Origin: Candidatus Hydrogenedentota bacterium
GTDB lineage: Bacteria; Hydrogenedentota; Hydrogenedentia; Hydrogenedentales; SLHB01
Direction of reading: 5' to 3'
Assembly (NCBI GenBank): GCA_022706165.1
Contig: JAKJDA010000084.1
Span: 4,281 to 9,581 of the forward strand
Length of the DNA stretch: 5,301 nucleotides
The first letter of the stretch is position 1. Each line of letters begins with the position of its first letter. Made by a program: the position numbers and the translations under genes. Under the pieces are notes generated by a model. That model saw only the letters and a program-made list of their open reading frames with translations. It searched no databases and was not told where the DNA came from. Below, piece by piece: positions 1 through 5,301 of this stretch.

Positions 1-1501
1 GCGGATCGAGCTTCACCTTTTCGCCGCGCGCGTTCTCGATGGCGTCTGTCATCGGGTTGAACGTGATATCGCCCGCGAGCGCCAGCGCCGTCACAATCTC
101 CGGCGACGCCACAAATGCGTGCGTGTTCGGATTGCCGTCGTTGCGTTTCGCGAAGTTGCGGTTGAAGGAGGTGATGATCGAGTTTCGCTTCGCGGGATCG
201 TCGGTGTGGCGCTTCCACTGGCCGATGCATGGGCCGCAGGCGTTTGCCAACACTACGCCGCCGATTTCTTCGAATGCGGCGAGCTGTCCGTCGCGCTCGG
301 TCGTGTACCGCACCATCTCAGACCCTGGCGTGACCGTGAATTCCGACTTCGCTTTCAGGCCTTTCGCCGCCGCTTGTTTTGCCAGCGACGCGGCGCGGTC
401 GATGTCTTCATAGGAAGAGTTGGTGCACGAACCGATCAAGCCGACCTCCAATTTCGCGGGCCAGTCGTTTTTCTTGACAGCAGCCGCGAATTCCGACAAC
501 GGCCAGGCCAAATCCGGCGTGAAGGGGCCGTTGATGTGCGGCTCCAATTCGGACAGGTTAATCTCAATCACCTGATCGAAGTATTTTTCGGGATCGGCAT
601 ATACCTCGGGATCTCCCTTGAGGTGTTCCGCGACGTTGATCGCGGCGTTGGCCACATCCTGCCGCGATGTCGAGTGCAGATAGCGCGCCATCGATTCGTC
701 GAAGGCGAACACCGATGTCGTCGCGCCGATTTCCGCGCCCATGTTGCAGATCGTTCCCTTGCCCGTGCAGGAAAGGGACTCCGCGCCGGGTCCGAAGTAT
801 TCGAGAATCGCGCCCGTCCCGCCCTTGACGGTCAGAATGCCCGCGACTTTCAAGATTACGTCTTTGGCCGACGCCCAGCCGCTCAGTTTGCCGGTGAGTT
901 TCACGCCGATGATCTTCGGGAACTTCAGCTCCCACGCCATCCCGGCCATGACGTCCACCGCGTCGGCGCCGCCCACGCCGATGGCGATCATGCCCAGTCC
1001 ACCGGCGTTCGGCGTGTGCGAATCCGTGCCGATCATCATGCCGCCGGGAAATGCGTAGTTTTCGAGCACGACCTGGTGGATGATGCCTGCGCCGGGTTTC
1101 CAGAAGCCGATGCCGTACTTGTTGGAGACGGATGACAGGAAATTGTAGACCTCCTCGTTCGAGGTCAGCGCGTTCAGCAGATCCTGTTTTGCGCCGACTT
1201 CCGCGAGGATAAGGTGGTCACAGTGCACCGTCGTCGGGACGGCCGTCTTCGCCTTGCCCGCCGACATGAATTGCAGCAACGCCATTTGGGCCGTCGCGTC
1301 CTGCATCGCCACGCGGTCGGGCGCAAAATCCACATACGAAACGCCTCGGTTGTACGCGTTTTTTGCTTCCCCGTCGTACAAGTGGGCATACAGCGCTTTT
1401 TCCGTGAAGGACAACGGCCGCCCCACGGCATGGCGCGCCGCCGCGATTCGCCCCGCGAGATTCGCATAGGTCCGGTGAATCATGTCGATGTCGAAAGCCA
1501 T
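1..1501 (-). CDS. acn: Aconitate hydratase, mitochondrial type (5' 500 codons; C-terminus off the left edge)
   Basis: Aconitase interconverts citrate and isocitrate through cis-aconitate in the TCA cycle, using a cytosolic [4Fe-4S] cluster enzyme. The translated minus strand closely resembles, from memory, animal mitochondrial aconitase rather than AcnA/IRP or AcnB. The three cluster cysteines are visible: Cys359 in [10 protein letters not shown], and Cys422 and Cys425 in [10 protein letters not shown], with the 63- and 3-residue spacing of pig Cys358/421/424. Other active-site matches are Asp95-His96, His142, Asp160-Ser-His162 (in GTDSHTPN) and Arg448/Arg453 (in NRNFAKRND). Domains 1-3 are present. 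The swivel domain is missing because the window ends about 250 residues short of the family's usual 750 or so. The ATG at 1501 was chosen because AAGGA lies 8 nt upstream; an in-frame ATG at 1510 abuts that Shine-Dalgarno and is less likely. There is no targeting peptide. The gene diverges from the beta-CASP gene and appears intact as far as visible. Confidence 0.96.
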   Translation of the reverse strand, partial: MAFDIDMIHRTYANLAGRIAAARHAVGRPLSFTEKALYAHLYDGEAKNAYNRGVSYVDFAPDRVAMQDATAQMALLQFMSAGKAKTAVPTTVHCDHLILAEVGAKQDLLNALTSNEEVYNFLSSVSNKYGIGFWKPGAGIIHQVVLENYAFPGGMMIGTDSHTPNAGGLGMIAIGVGGADAVDVMAGMAWELKFPKIIGVKLTGKLSGWASAKDVILKVAGILTVKGGTGAILEYFGPGAESLSCTGKGTICNMGAEIGATTSVFAFDESMARYLHSTSRQDVANAAINVAEHLKGDPEVYADPEKYFDQVIEINLSELEPHINGPFTPDLAWPLSEFAAAVKKNDWPAKLEVGLIGSCTNSSYEDIDRAASLAKQAAAKGLKAKSEFTVTPGSEMVRYTTERDGQLAAFEEIGGVVLANACGPCIGQWKRHTDDPAKRNSIITSFNRNFAKRNDGNPNTHAFVASPEIVTALALAGDITFNPMTDAIENARGEKVKLDP

Positions 1502-1509
1502 GGCAAGCA

Positions 1510-1514
1510 TCCTT
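1510..1514 (-). promoter_or_regulatory. Ribosome binding site of aconitase
   Basis: The minus strand reads GGGAAGGATGCTTGCC just before the ATG at 1501, so AAGGA sits 8 nt from the start codon. This decides between two in-frame ATGs: the upstream one at 1510 overlaps the end of the Shine-Dalgarno itself and would have no spacer. Confidence 0.7.
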
Positions 1515-1555
1515 CCCGATTGGTTAATGCGGTTGCGACGAGACAGTCGGGCGGG

Positions 1556-1585
1556 ATCATATCGCTTATGCCTGTGTTGGGGCAA
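1556..1585 (-). promoter_or_regulatory. Putative sigma70-type promoter of aconitase
   Basis: On the minus strand, TTGCCC (1585-1580; four of six consensus bases) is followed after 18 bp by TATGAT (1561-1556; five of six). The predicted transcript starts near 1549 and gives a leader of about 48 nt before the ATG at 1501. The -10 is good and the -35 moderate, so the promoter may depend on an activator. I did not recognise a specific operator. Confidence 0.5.
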
Positions 1586-1591
1586 CTCGGC

Positions 1592-1620
1592 TTGACATAT
1601 ATTCAGGGTCTCCCTACAAT
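1592..1620 (+). promoter_or_regulatory. Strong sigma70-type promoter of the beta-CASP/acyltransferase operon
   Basis: A perfect -35 (TTGACA, 1592-1597) is followed by an optimal 17-bp spacer and TACAAT (1615-1620; five of six consensus bases). Transcription should begin near 1627, leaving a leader of only about 15 nt before the TTG start at 1642. The position supports that start choice, because any further upstream in-frame codon would lie inside the promoter. The -35 is 6 bp from the -35 of the opposing aconitase promoter. Confidence 0.78.
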
Positions 1621-1630
1621 GCGTCTCCCT

Positions 1631-1635
1631 GGAGG
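1631..1635 (+). promoter_or_regulatory. Ribosome binding site deciding a TTG start
   Basis: GGAGG lies 6 nt upstream of TTG at 1642, an ideal distance. The only nearby ATG (1637) is one base from the Shine-Dalgarno, is in another frame and reads Met-Leu-stop, so it cannot start the gene. Confidence 0.75.
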
Positions 1636-1641
1636 GATGCT

Positions 1642-3006
1642 TTGAGTACACTTTCGTTCACTGCCTTGGGCGGCGCCGAGATTGGCGCGAATAGTTATGT
1701 AGTTTCTTTCGGCAACGCAGCTCTGCTCATCGATTGCGGGACGCATCCCAAGAAAGAGGGATTGGAGTCGTTGCCGGCGTTTCGTCATATTACGACTCCC
1801 CCGCAAGCGGCGCTGATATCCCATTCCCACATCGATCATTGCGGCGCTCTTCCTTTGTTTTTGCGCCAATGCCCCGAAGCGGCCTGCTATGCGACGGGGC
1901 CAACCGTCAAAATTCTTGATCGTATGCTCCACAACAGCGTGTCGGTCATGGGCACGATGGCGCTCGAACGCGGCATTCCGGATTATCCGCTCTATACGCA
2001 TGCAGAGGTGGATGAGCTGTTGCGCAGCATGTACGGCATGGATTTCGGCGAGGAGTTCGCTCCGACGTGGAACAGTCCGTTTCGGGTCTGCTTTCATCAG
2101 GCTGGGCATGTGTTGGGCAGCGCCAGCATTGTGGTGAAGGCCCCGGGGCATACTTTGTTTTACACCGGGGATGTTTCGATGACCCATCAAGAGCTGATGA
2201 CGGCGTTTTCGCCGTTGCCGCCCGGGTTTCAGCCGGACACTTTGGTGATCGAATGCACGCGGTGCGCGAAGGATTTGTCGGGGCGCGCTACGTACGAAGA
2301 GGAAGTGATGCAGTTGAGCCGCGAAATTTCTCGCGTGCTCAAGGGGAACGGTTGTGTGCTCATTCCGTCGTTTGCCCTTGGGCGGACCCAGGAACTGCTG
2401 AATATCATCGCGCGCCTCCAGGAGAGCGGTCTCGTCCCGGATGTTCCGGTGTATGCATCCGGTCTTGGTCGGGCGATCTACGAAATTTATGCGAGACACG
2501 AACATTTTTTTCGTCCGGGGACGACGCTGCGGCCGCTAAGTCAGTTTGCCCGTATTGGCGATGTCTGGGAGCGTGCGGTGACGCGGGACCTATTGCGCAA
2601 GCCCTGCATCATCGTGGCGACCTCGGGCATGATGATCGAAAACACGCCGTCGGCGATGATTGCCCAGGAAATGGTGCGCGACAAGCGTCACGGCATTTTC
2701 TTCGTCGGCTATTTGGACCCCGACACGCTCGGGCATAAGCTATTGCACGCCAAGCCGGGCGATTCCTTCGCGTTTGAACTGACGGGCAGGCCGGTTAAGA
2801 TTGAGATTGAGAACGTGAAGCAGTTTGATTTCAGTGCGCATGCTCCCCGGGAAGATTTGTGCCGCCTTGTGGACCAGCTCCATCCCAAGAACATCGTGTT
2901 CATCCACGGCGATTCCGAGGCCACCGCATGGATGTGTGCGAACTGTCCGGGAGACGCTCGGCGGTTTGTGCCGGAGCTGGGCGTTCCGATCGCGCTGGAA
3001 GCCTAA
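1642..3006 (+). CDS. Metallo-beta-lactamase/beta-CASP family RNA-processing exonuclease (CPSF73-like)
   Basis: A 454-aa cytosolic protein of the beta-CASP nuclease class, whose characterised members (CPSF73, RNase J, archaeal CPSF-like proteins) are zinc-dependent RNA endo- or exonucleases. The lactamase core shows motif 1 Asp31 (LIDCG), motif 2 HSHIDH at 61-66, motif 3 His156 (GHVLGSAS) and motif 4 Asp177 (YTGDVS). The beta-CASP insertion begins with motif A Glu204 and contains [10 protein letters not shown] (244-253) and a TSGMM segment (327-331). Motif B is His400 (FSAHA) and motif C is His422 (IHGDSE), 22 residues apart as in CPSF73. The length fits the compact CPSF-like group better than RNase J, since no RNase J C-terminal domain is present. 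The start is TTG with GGAGG 6 nt upstream. The sequence after Glu204 departs from the usual E-x-T-Y-G, and two CxxC pairs (205/208 and 432/435) are odd. The RNA target cannot be inferred. It is co-transcribed with the next gene, 2 nt away. Confidence 0.9.
   Translation: MSTLSFTALGGAEIGANSYVVSFGNAALLIDCGTHPKKEGLESLPAFRHITTPPQAALISHSHIDHCGALPLFLRQCPEAACYATGPTVKILDRMLHNSVSVMGTMALERGIPDYPLYTHAEVDELLRSMYGMDFGEEFAPTWNSPFRVCFHQAGHVLGSASIVVKAPGHTLFYTGDVSMTHQELMTAFSPLPPGFQPDTLVIECTRCAKDLSGRATYEEEVMQLSREISRVLKGNGCVLIPSFALGRTQELLNIIARLQESGLVPDVPVYASGLGRAIYEIYARHEHFFRPGTTLRPLSQFARIGDVWERAVTRDLLRKPCIIVATSGMMIENTPSAMIAQEMVRDKRHGIFFVGYLDPDTLGHKLLHAKPGDSFAFELTGRPVKIEIENVKQFDFSAHAPREDLCRLVDQLHPKNIVFIHGDSEATAWMCANCPGDARRFVPELGVPIALEA
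2997..3001 (+). promoter_or_regulatory. Ribosome binding site of the acyltransferase inside the beta-CASP gene
   Basis: GGAAG lies within the last codons of the upstream gene, 7 nt before the ATG at 3009. Placement over the upstream stop codon suggests that ribosomes terminating at 3006 hand over directly to the next gene. Confidence 0.6.
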
Positions 3007-3008
3007 CC

Positions 3009-3965
3009 ATGGCGGGGCGGCGCGGGCTTTTCCGGGACTGGATTGTGTCCGTGGTTTCCATCGGTTTCTGCCGCCTGACCGCCGCGTTCCCCCTCCCTGT
3101 CGCTCGGGCCATTGGAAATGCGCTTGGGGCGTTGTCGTACTATGCGGCGCCGCGAGTGCGCCGGATTAGTCTGGCCAATCTCGATTTGGCGTTTGGGGAT
3201 AGTGTTTCCCCCCGGGAGAAGCGGCGGATCGCCCGGCAAGCGGCGAGCAACATCGGCATTGTCGCCGCGGAGTTTGCGCGAATCCGCCAATTACGCGGCG
3301 AATTTCTGCGCCAGCAGGTCGTGCTGAAGGGCCTGGAACGCCTCGACGCGAAGCGCGGCCTTCTTTTGATTGGCGGGCACATCGGGAACTGGGAGTGGAT
3401 GGGATCGGTCTTGACCGGGCACGGGTTTCCCTTTGTCGGGGTGGTGCGTCCTCTTGATGCTCCTCGCCTGAATGCATTTGTCGACACGACCCGTCGCGCG
3501 AATGGAGTCATCACCCTTCCCAAGGAAGGCGCGGGGCGCGAGGTGGTTCGTTTGCTCCAGGAGGGGTGCGTGGTAGGCATTCTGATTGACCAGAGCCCGC
3601 GCGAAGCAGGCGTTCCCGTGCGTTTTTTCGGCCATCCCTGTTGGGGCACCATCGCGCCCATGGTGACGGCGGTCCGCGCCGGATCGCCCATTCACGTCGC
3701 GTCGATGGTTCGCCAGTCCGATGGCACGTACGTCATGGAGTTCAGTCCTGCCGTCGAAATGGTTCGAACGGATGATCTGCTCGGCGATTTCGAGGTGAAT
3801 TGCCAGCGTTGTCAGGACGCTGTTGAAGCCGTCGTGCGCCGTCATCCGGAACAGTGGCTGTGGGCGCATCGCCGTTGGAAAGCGCGCCCCCGCCTCGAGG
3901 CCGAGTGGGCCGACAGGTGCGCGCGGCGGGGCGCTTCCCGCGCTTCCGATGGGACTTCCGCGTGA
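3009..3965 (+). CDS. LpxL/HtrB-like lipid A biosynthesis acyltransferase
   Basis: A 318-aa inner-membrane-associated acyltransferase of the family that adds secondary acyl chains to Kdo-lipid IVA from acyl-ACP (LpxL/HtrB, LpxM/MsbB). A hydrophobic N-terminal segment (about 11-27) probably anchors it to the cytoplasmic face. The catalytic HX4D/E motif is His124...Glu129 in GGHIGNWEW. Further family marks are DQSP (194-197), the FFG segment at 206-208 followed by a Thr-rich block, and the C-terminal HPEQWLWAHRRWK stretch (279-291). The length matches the usual 290-320. The reading frame is open further upstream, but ATG 3009 has a Shine-Dalgarno and starts 2 nt after the previous stop; earlier in-frame codons would overlap the beta-CASP gene and add non-family sequence. 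It is probably transcribed from the promoter at 1592. Some relatives acylate phosphatidylinositol mannosides or ornithine lipids, so the exact acceptor and acyl donor are not established and no symbol is given. Confidence 0.92.
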   Translation: MAGRRGLFRDWIVSVVSIGFCRLTAAFPLPVARAIGNALGALSYYAAPRVRRISLANLDLAFGDSVSPREKRRIARQAASNIGIVAAEFARIRQLRGEFLRQQVVLKGLERLDAKRGLLLIGGHIGNWEWMGSVLTGHGFPFVGVVRPLDAPRLNAFVDTTRRANGVITLPKEGAGREVVRLLQEGCVVGILIDQSPREAGVPVRFFGHPCWGTIAPMVTAVRAGSPIHVASMVRQSDGTYVMEFSPAVEMVRTDDLLGDFEVNCQRCQDAVEAVVRRHPEQWLWAHRRWKARPRLEAEWADRCARRGASRASDGTSA

Positions 3966-4128
3966 TTTGACATTGCGGAGGATCGGGAGTAGCATCTCGC
4001 CGTGCATCGTATTCCGGAAAAAGGAACGGGAAACTTTTTGCCCATGTGATGGGATATCCAGAGATGTTCCGGCAATAAGGCCGCCCAAGTACGCCCCACC
4101 CTAACAAACAAATAGCCACTATACTATC
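3966..4128 (+). other. Non-coding leader between acyltransferase and ABC exporter, palindrome-rich
   Basis: No credible gene is seen in these 163 bases. They contain a promoter candidate at the left end and several short dyads: TTCCGGAA (4012-4019), CCCAT-GTG-ATGGG (4041-4053) and GGATATCC (4052-4059). An in-frame TAA at 4102-4104 bounds the exporter's start. No hairpin is followed by a T-tract on the plus strand, so no intrinsic terminator for the upstream operon is apparent and some read-through is possible. The stretch just before 4129 is A-rich. Confidence 0.6.
3967..3995 (+). promoter_or_regulatory. Putative sigma70-type promoter for the ABC exporter
   Basis: A perfect TTGACA (3967-3972), one base after the acyltransferase stop, is followed after exactly 17 bp by TAGCAT (3990-3995; four of six, with the key TA and final T kept). 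The predicted start is near 4002, giving a leader of about 127 nt. The -10 hexamer lies exactly in the loop of an imperfect inverted repeat (CGGGAG at 3984-3989 against CTCGCCG at 3996-4002, one bulge), which could be an operator or chance. Confidence 0.5.
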
Positions 4129-5301
4129 ATGACAGACCAAGAAGCGTCTTCATCGTTATCCATCCGCCGTCCATTGCCGGAACTTATCGAGAAGGACCTT
4201 GTCGCGCGCGGCATCCGCGGGGACCAAGTCCTTGTCGCCACCGACACCGATCTCGACATTGCCGGCGAGTACTCCGAATCCTGGGTCGTGGTGACGGCCA
4301 CGCATATCCTTGTATACATGCTCGACGAGGAAGAGGACCAGGCGTTTTTGCTGAAAGAGGAAGCCTTGGAGGGGGTCGACAGCGCGCGAACGGACACGCG
4401 CGTTGGGTCGGGTTTCATCGAGATCAAGACGAATGGCATGTATGAGGAGTTCATTCGTTTTTCCAACAAGTATGCCGAGAAATTCGCGAAGGTGGCGGCG
4501 ACGATCAAATCCCTAGCCGAGGGGAAGCAGTTGCCTGTCCTGGCCAAGGATGAGCCGCTGGACGAGGATGCCTCCCTGAAGAGCAGTTTGGACTCTCCCC
4601 ATGCGAAGGTGCGCCGGGGCACGGTGTTTTTCCGCTTTCTGCTGCGCACGAAGCAGTATTGGCCGACGATCCTGGCGGGCATGGTCTTGGTCGTCCTCAC
4701 CATTTTTTCGATGTTGGTGCCGCAGCAATTGGTCAAGGTGCTGGTCGACAATGTTCTCAACGAGAGCCAAATCACGCCGGTGTGGTTCGCCCTCATTTCG
4801 CAGGCGGTGGGGATTCAGGACAATAGCCCGGAAGCGCGGACTCATTGGCTGTGGCTGCTTATCGCGTTGTTGGCGGTCACTGCCTTGTTGGGGGCCGGCG
4901 TCAGCATTTTGCGTGAACTCATCGCGTCGCGCATCAACAATCGAATGGGGTATGACCTGCGCCGCGACGTGTTTCAGAAGCTTCAGGACATGGCGGTCCG
5001 CTACCATGACATTCACCCCGTTGGGCAGCTCATGACCCGCTGTTCGCAGGATATCGAGGCGCTGCAGGGGTTCATCAACCAGCTCACGTCTGGTTTCGGG
5101 TTCCAGATGCTTTTACTGCTGGGGACCGTGGTGTTCATGTTTGGCACTAGCTGGCAACTGGCGCTCTGGGCGTGTCTGCCCGCTCCCTTTGTCATGGCGT
5201 TCACGGTCTGGTTCTACAGGCATATCGTGCCGCTCTGGCGCAAATACTGGACTACGCGTTCCGATCTCAATAACAACCTGCACGCGGCCTTGTCCGGCGT
5301 C
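4129..5301 (+). CDS. ABC exporter with N-terminal PH-like domain (5' 391 codons; ATPase domain off the right edge)
   Basis: The visible part has two modules. Residues 33-131 are soluble and alternate short beta strands (VLVATD, WVVVT, HILVYML, FIEIKT, EEFIRF) ending in a helix at about 113-131, a pattern like bacterial PH-like domains. An acidic linker (about 140-157) follows. From about 179 the protein is a type IV ABC transporter membrane domain: TM1 179-197, TM2 240-258, the cytosolic signature around 276-312 (LRRDVFQKLQ, YHDIHPVGQLMTRCSQDIEAL), TM3 325-341 and TM4 344-363. The family is MsbA-like half-transporters that pump lipids, peptides or drugs using ATP. The nucleotide-binding domain is expected beyond the window but is not seen. 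ATG 4129 is the first start after the in-frame TAA at 4102; the next Met would delete much of the PH-like domain. No Shine-Dalgarno precedes it. The neighbouring acyltransferase makes a lipid substrate plausible but unproven. Confidence 0.88.
   Translation, partial: MTDQEASSSLSIRRPLPELIEKDLVARGIRGDQVLVATDTDLDIAGEYSESWVVVTATHILVYMLDEEEDQAFLLKEEALEGVDSARTDTRVGSGFIEIKTNGMYEEFIRFSNKYAEKFAKVAATIKSLAEGKQLPVLAKDEPLDEDASLKSSLDSPHAKVRRGTVFFRFLLRTKQYWPTILAGMVLVVLTIFSMLVPQQLVKVLVDNVLNESQITPVWFALISQAVGIQDNSPEARTHWLWLLIALLAVTALLGAGVSILRELIASRINNRMGYDLRRDVFQKLQDMAVRYHDIHPVGQLMTRCSQDIEALQGFINQLTSGFGFQMLLLLGTVVFMFGTSWQLALWACLPAPFVMAFTVWFYRHIVPLWRKYWTTRSDLNNNLHAALSGV

Noticed and set aside
119..1135. 338-codon open frame on the plus strand
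   Set aside because: It lies antisense to aconitase, which has every catalytic residue. Its translation is Arg/Asp/Val-rich with no recognisable motif, as expected for the complement of a GC-rich gene.
1536..1549. CGAC-GAGACA-GTCG dyad near the predicted aconitase transcription start
   Set aside because: The arms are 4 bp and do not extend; too weak to call an operator.
1603..2505. 300-codon open frame on the minus strand opposite the beta-CASP gene
   Set aside because: It overlaps the strong plus-strand promoter and the conserved lactamase core. Composition is Arg/His-rich with no domain; it is a shadow of the real frame.
3801..3812. CQRC (Cys265/Cys268) in the acyltransferase as a metal site
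   Set aside because: It sits in a helix that is variable in the family, with no second ligand pair nearby. It is probably coincidental.
4041..4053. CCCAT-GTG-ATGGG hairpin as an intrinsic terminator of the upstream operon
   Set aside because: The stem is only 5 bp and the T-run precedes it rather than follows it on the plus strand. On the minus strand it is followed by A's. It cannot serve as a rho-independent terminator in either direction.
4070..4083. CGGC-AATAAG-GCCG inverted repeat
   Set aside because: The stem is only 4 bp with no extension; this is expected by chance in GC-rich DNA.
3291..4088. 265-codon minus-strand frame opposite the acyltransferase
   Set aside because: No motif is recognisable, and the opposite strand encodes a complete LpxL-family protein with its catalytic motif.
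4120..4125. TATACT as a -10 box giving a leaderless exporter mRNA
   Set aside because: It ends only 3 nt before the ATG, so transcription would start inside the coding sequence. No -35-like hexamer lies 16-18 bp upstream (CACCCT at 17 bp).

Overview
The window looks like chromosomal, housekeeping-type DNA from a GC-rich bacterium with an outer membrane. The evidence is a lipid A-type acyltransferase of the LpxL/HtrB family, a TCA-cycle aconitase of the mitochondrial type, and sigma70-like promoters with mostly Shine-Dalgarno-led genes. Mitochondrial-type aconitases occur in Bacteroidetes, Fibrobacteres and several less-studied Gram-negative phyla. Together with a DNA neighbourhood I do not recognise from a model organism, this suggests one of those lineages, but I cannot name the taxon from sequence alone. 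I see no mobile elements, tRNA or rRNA genes, CRISPR arrays or integration scars.

Layout: positions 1-1501 (minus strand) hold the first 500 residues of aconitase; its C-terminal swivel domain lies beyond the left edge. Positions 1502-1641 form a compact divergent regulatory region. It has a near-consensus plus-strand promoter (TTGACA, 17 bp, TACAAT) and a weaker minus-strand promoter for aconitase, with their -35 boxes only 6 bp apart. Positions 1642-3006 (plus) encode a 454-aa metallo-beta-lactamase/beta-CASP protein of the CPSF73-like RNA nuclease class, starting at TTG. Two bases after its stop, 3009-3965 (plus) encodes a 318-aa LpxL/HtrB-like acyltransferase; these two genes are almost certainly one operon. 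Positions 3966-4128 are a palindrome-rich non-coding leader with a second good promoter candidate. From 4129 to the right edge runs the 5' part (391 residues) of an ABC exporter carrying an unusual N-terminal cytosolic domain of about 130 residues with PH-like character.

Functional reading: the acyltransferase and the exporter could work in sequence, acylating a lipid A-like precursor and flipping a lipid across the inner membrane as MsbA does. The exporter's substrate cannot be read from the portion present. The beta-CASP protein probably acts on RNA and is linked to the acyltransferase by transcription rather than by an obvious shared pathway. Aconitase is transcribed away from the rest and is functionally separate.

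The most unusual item is the ABC exporter with its PH-like N-terminal extension. I do not see strong evidence for a wholly new multi-gene system.
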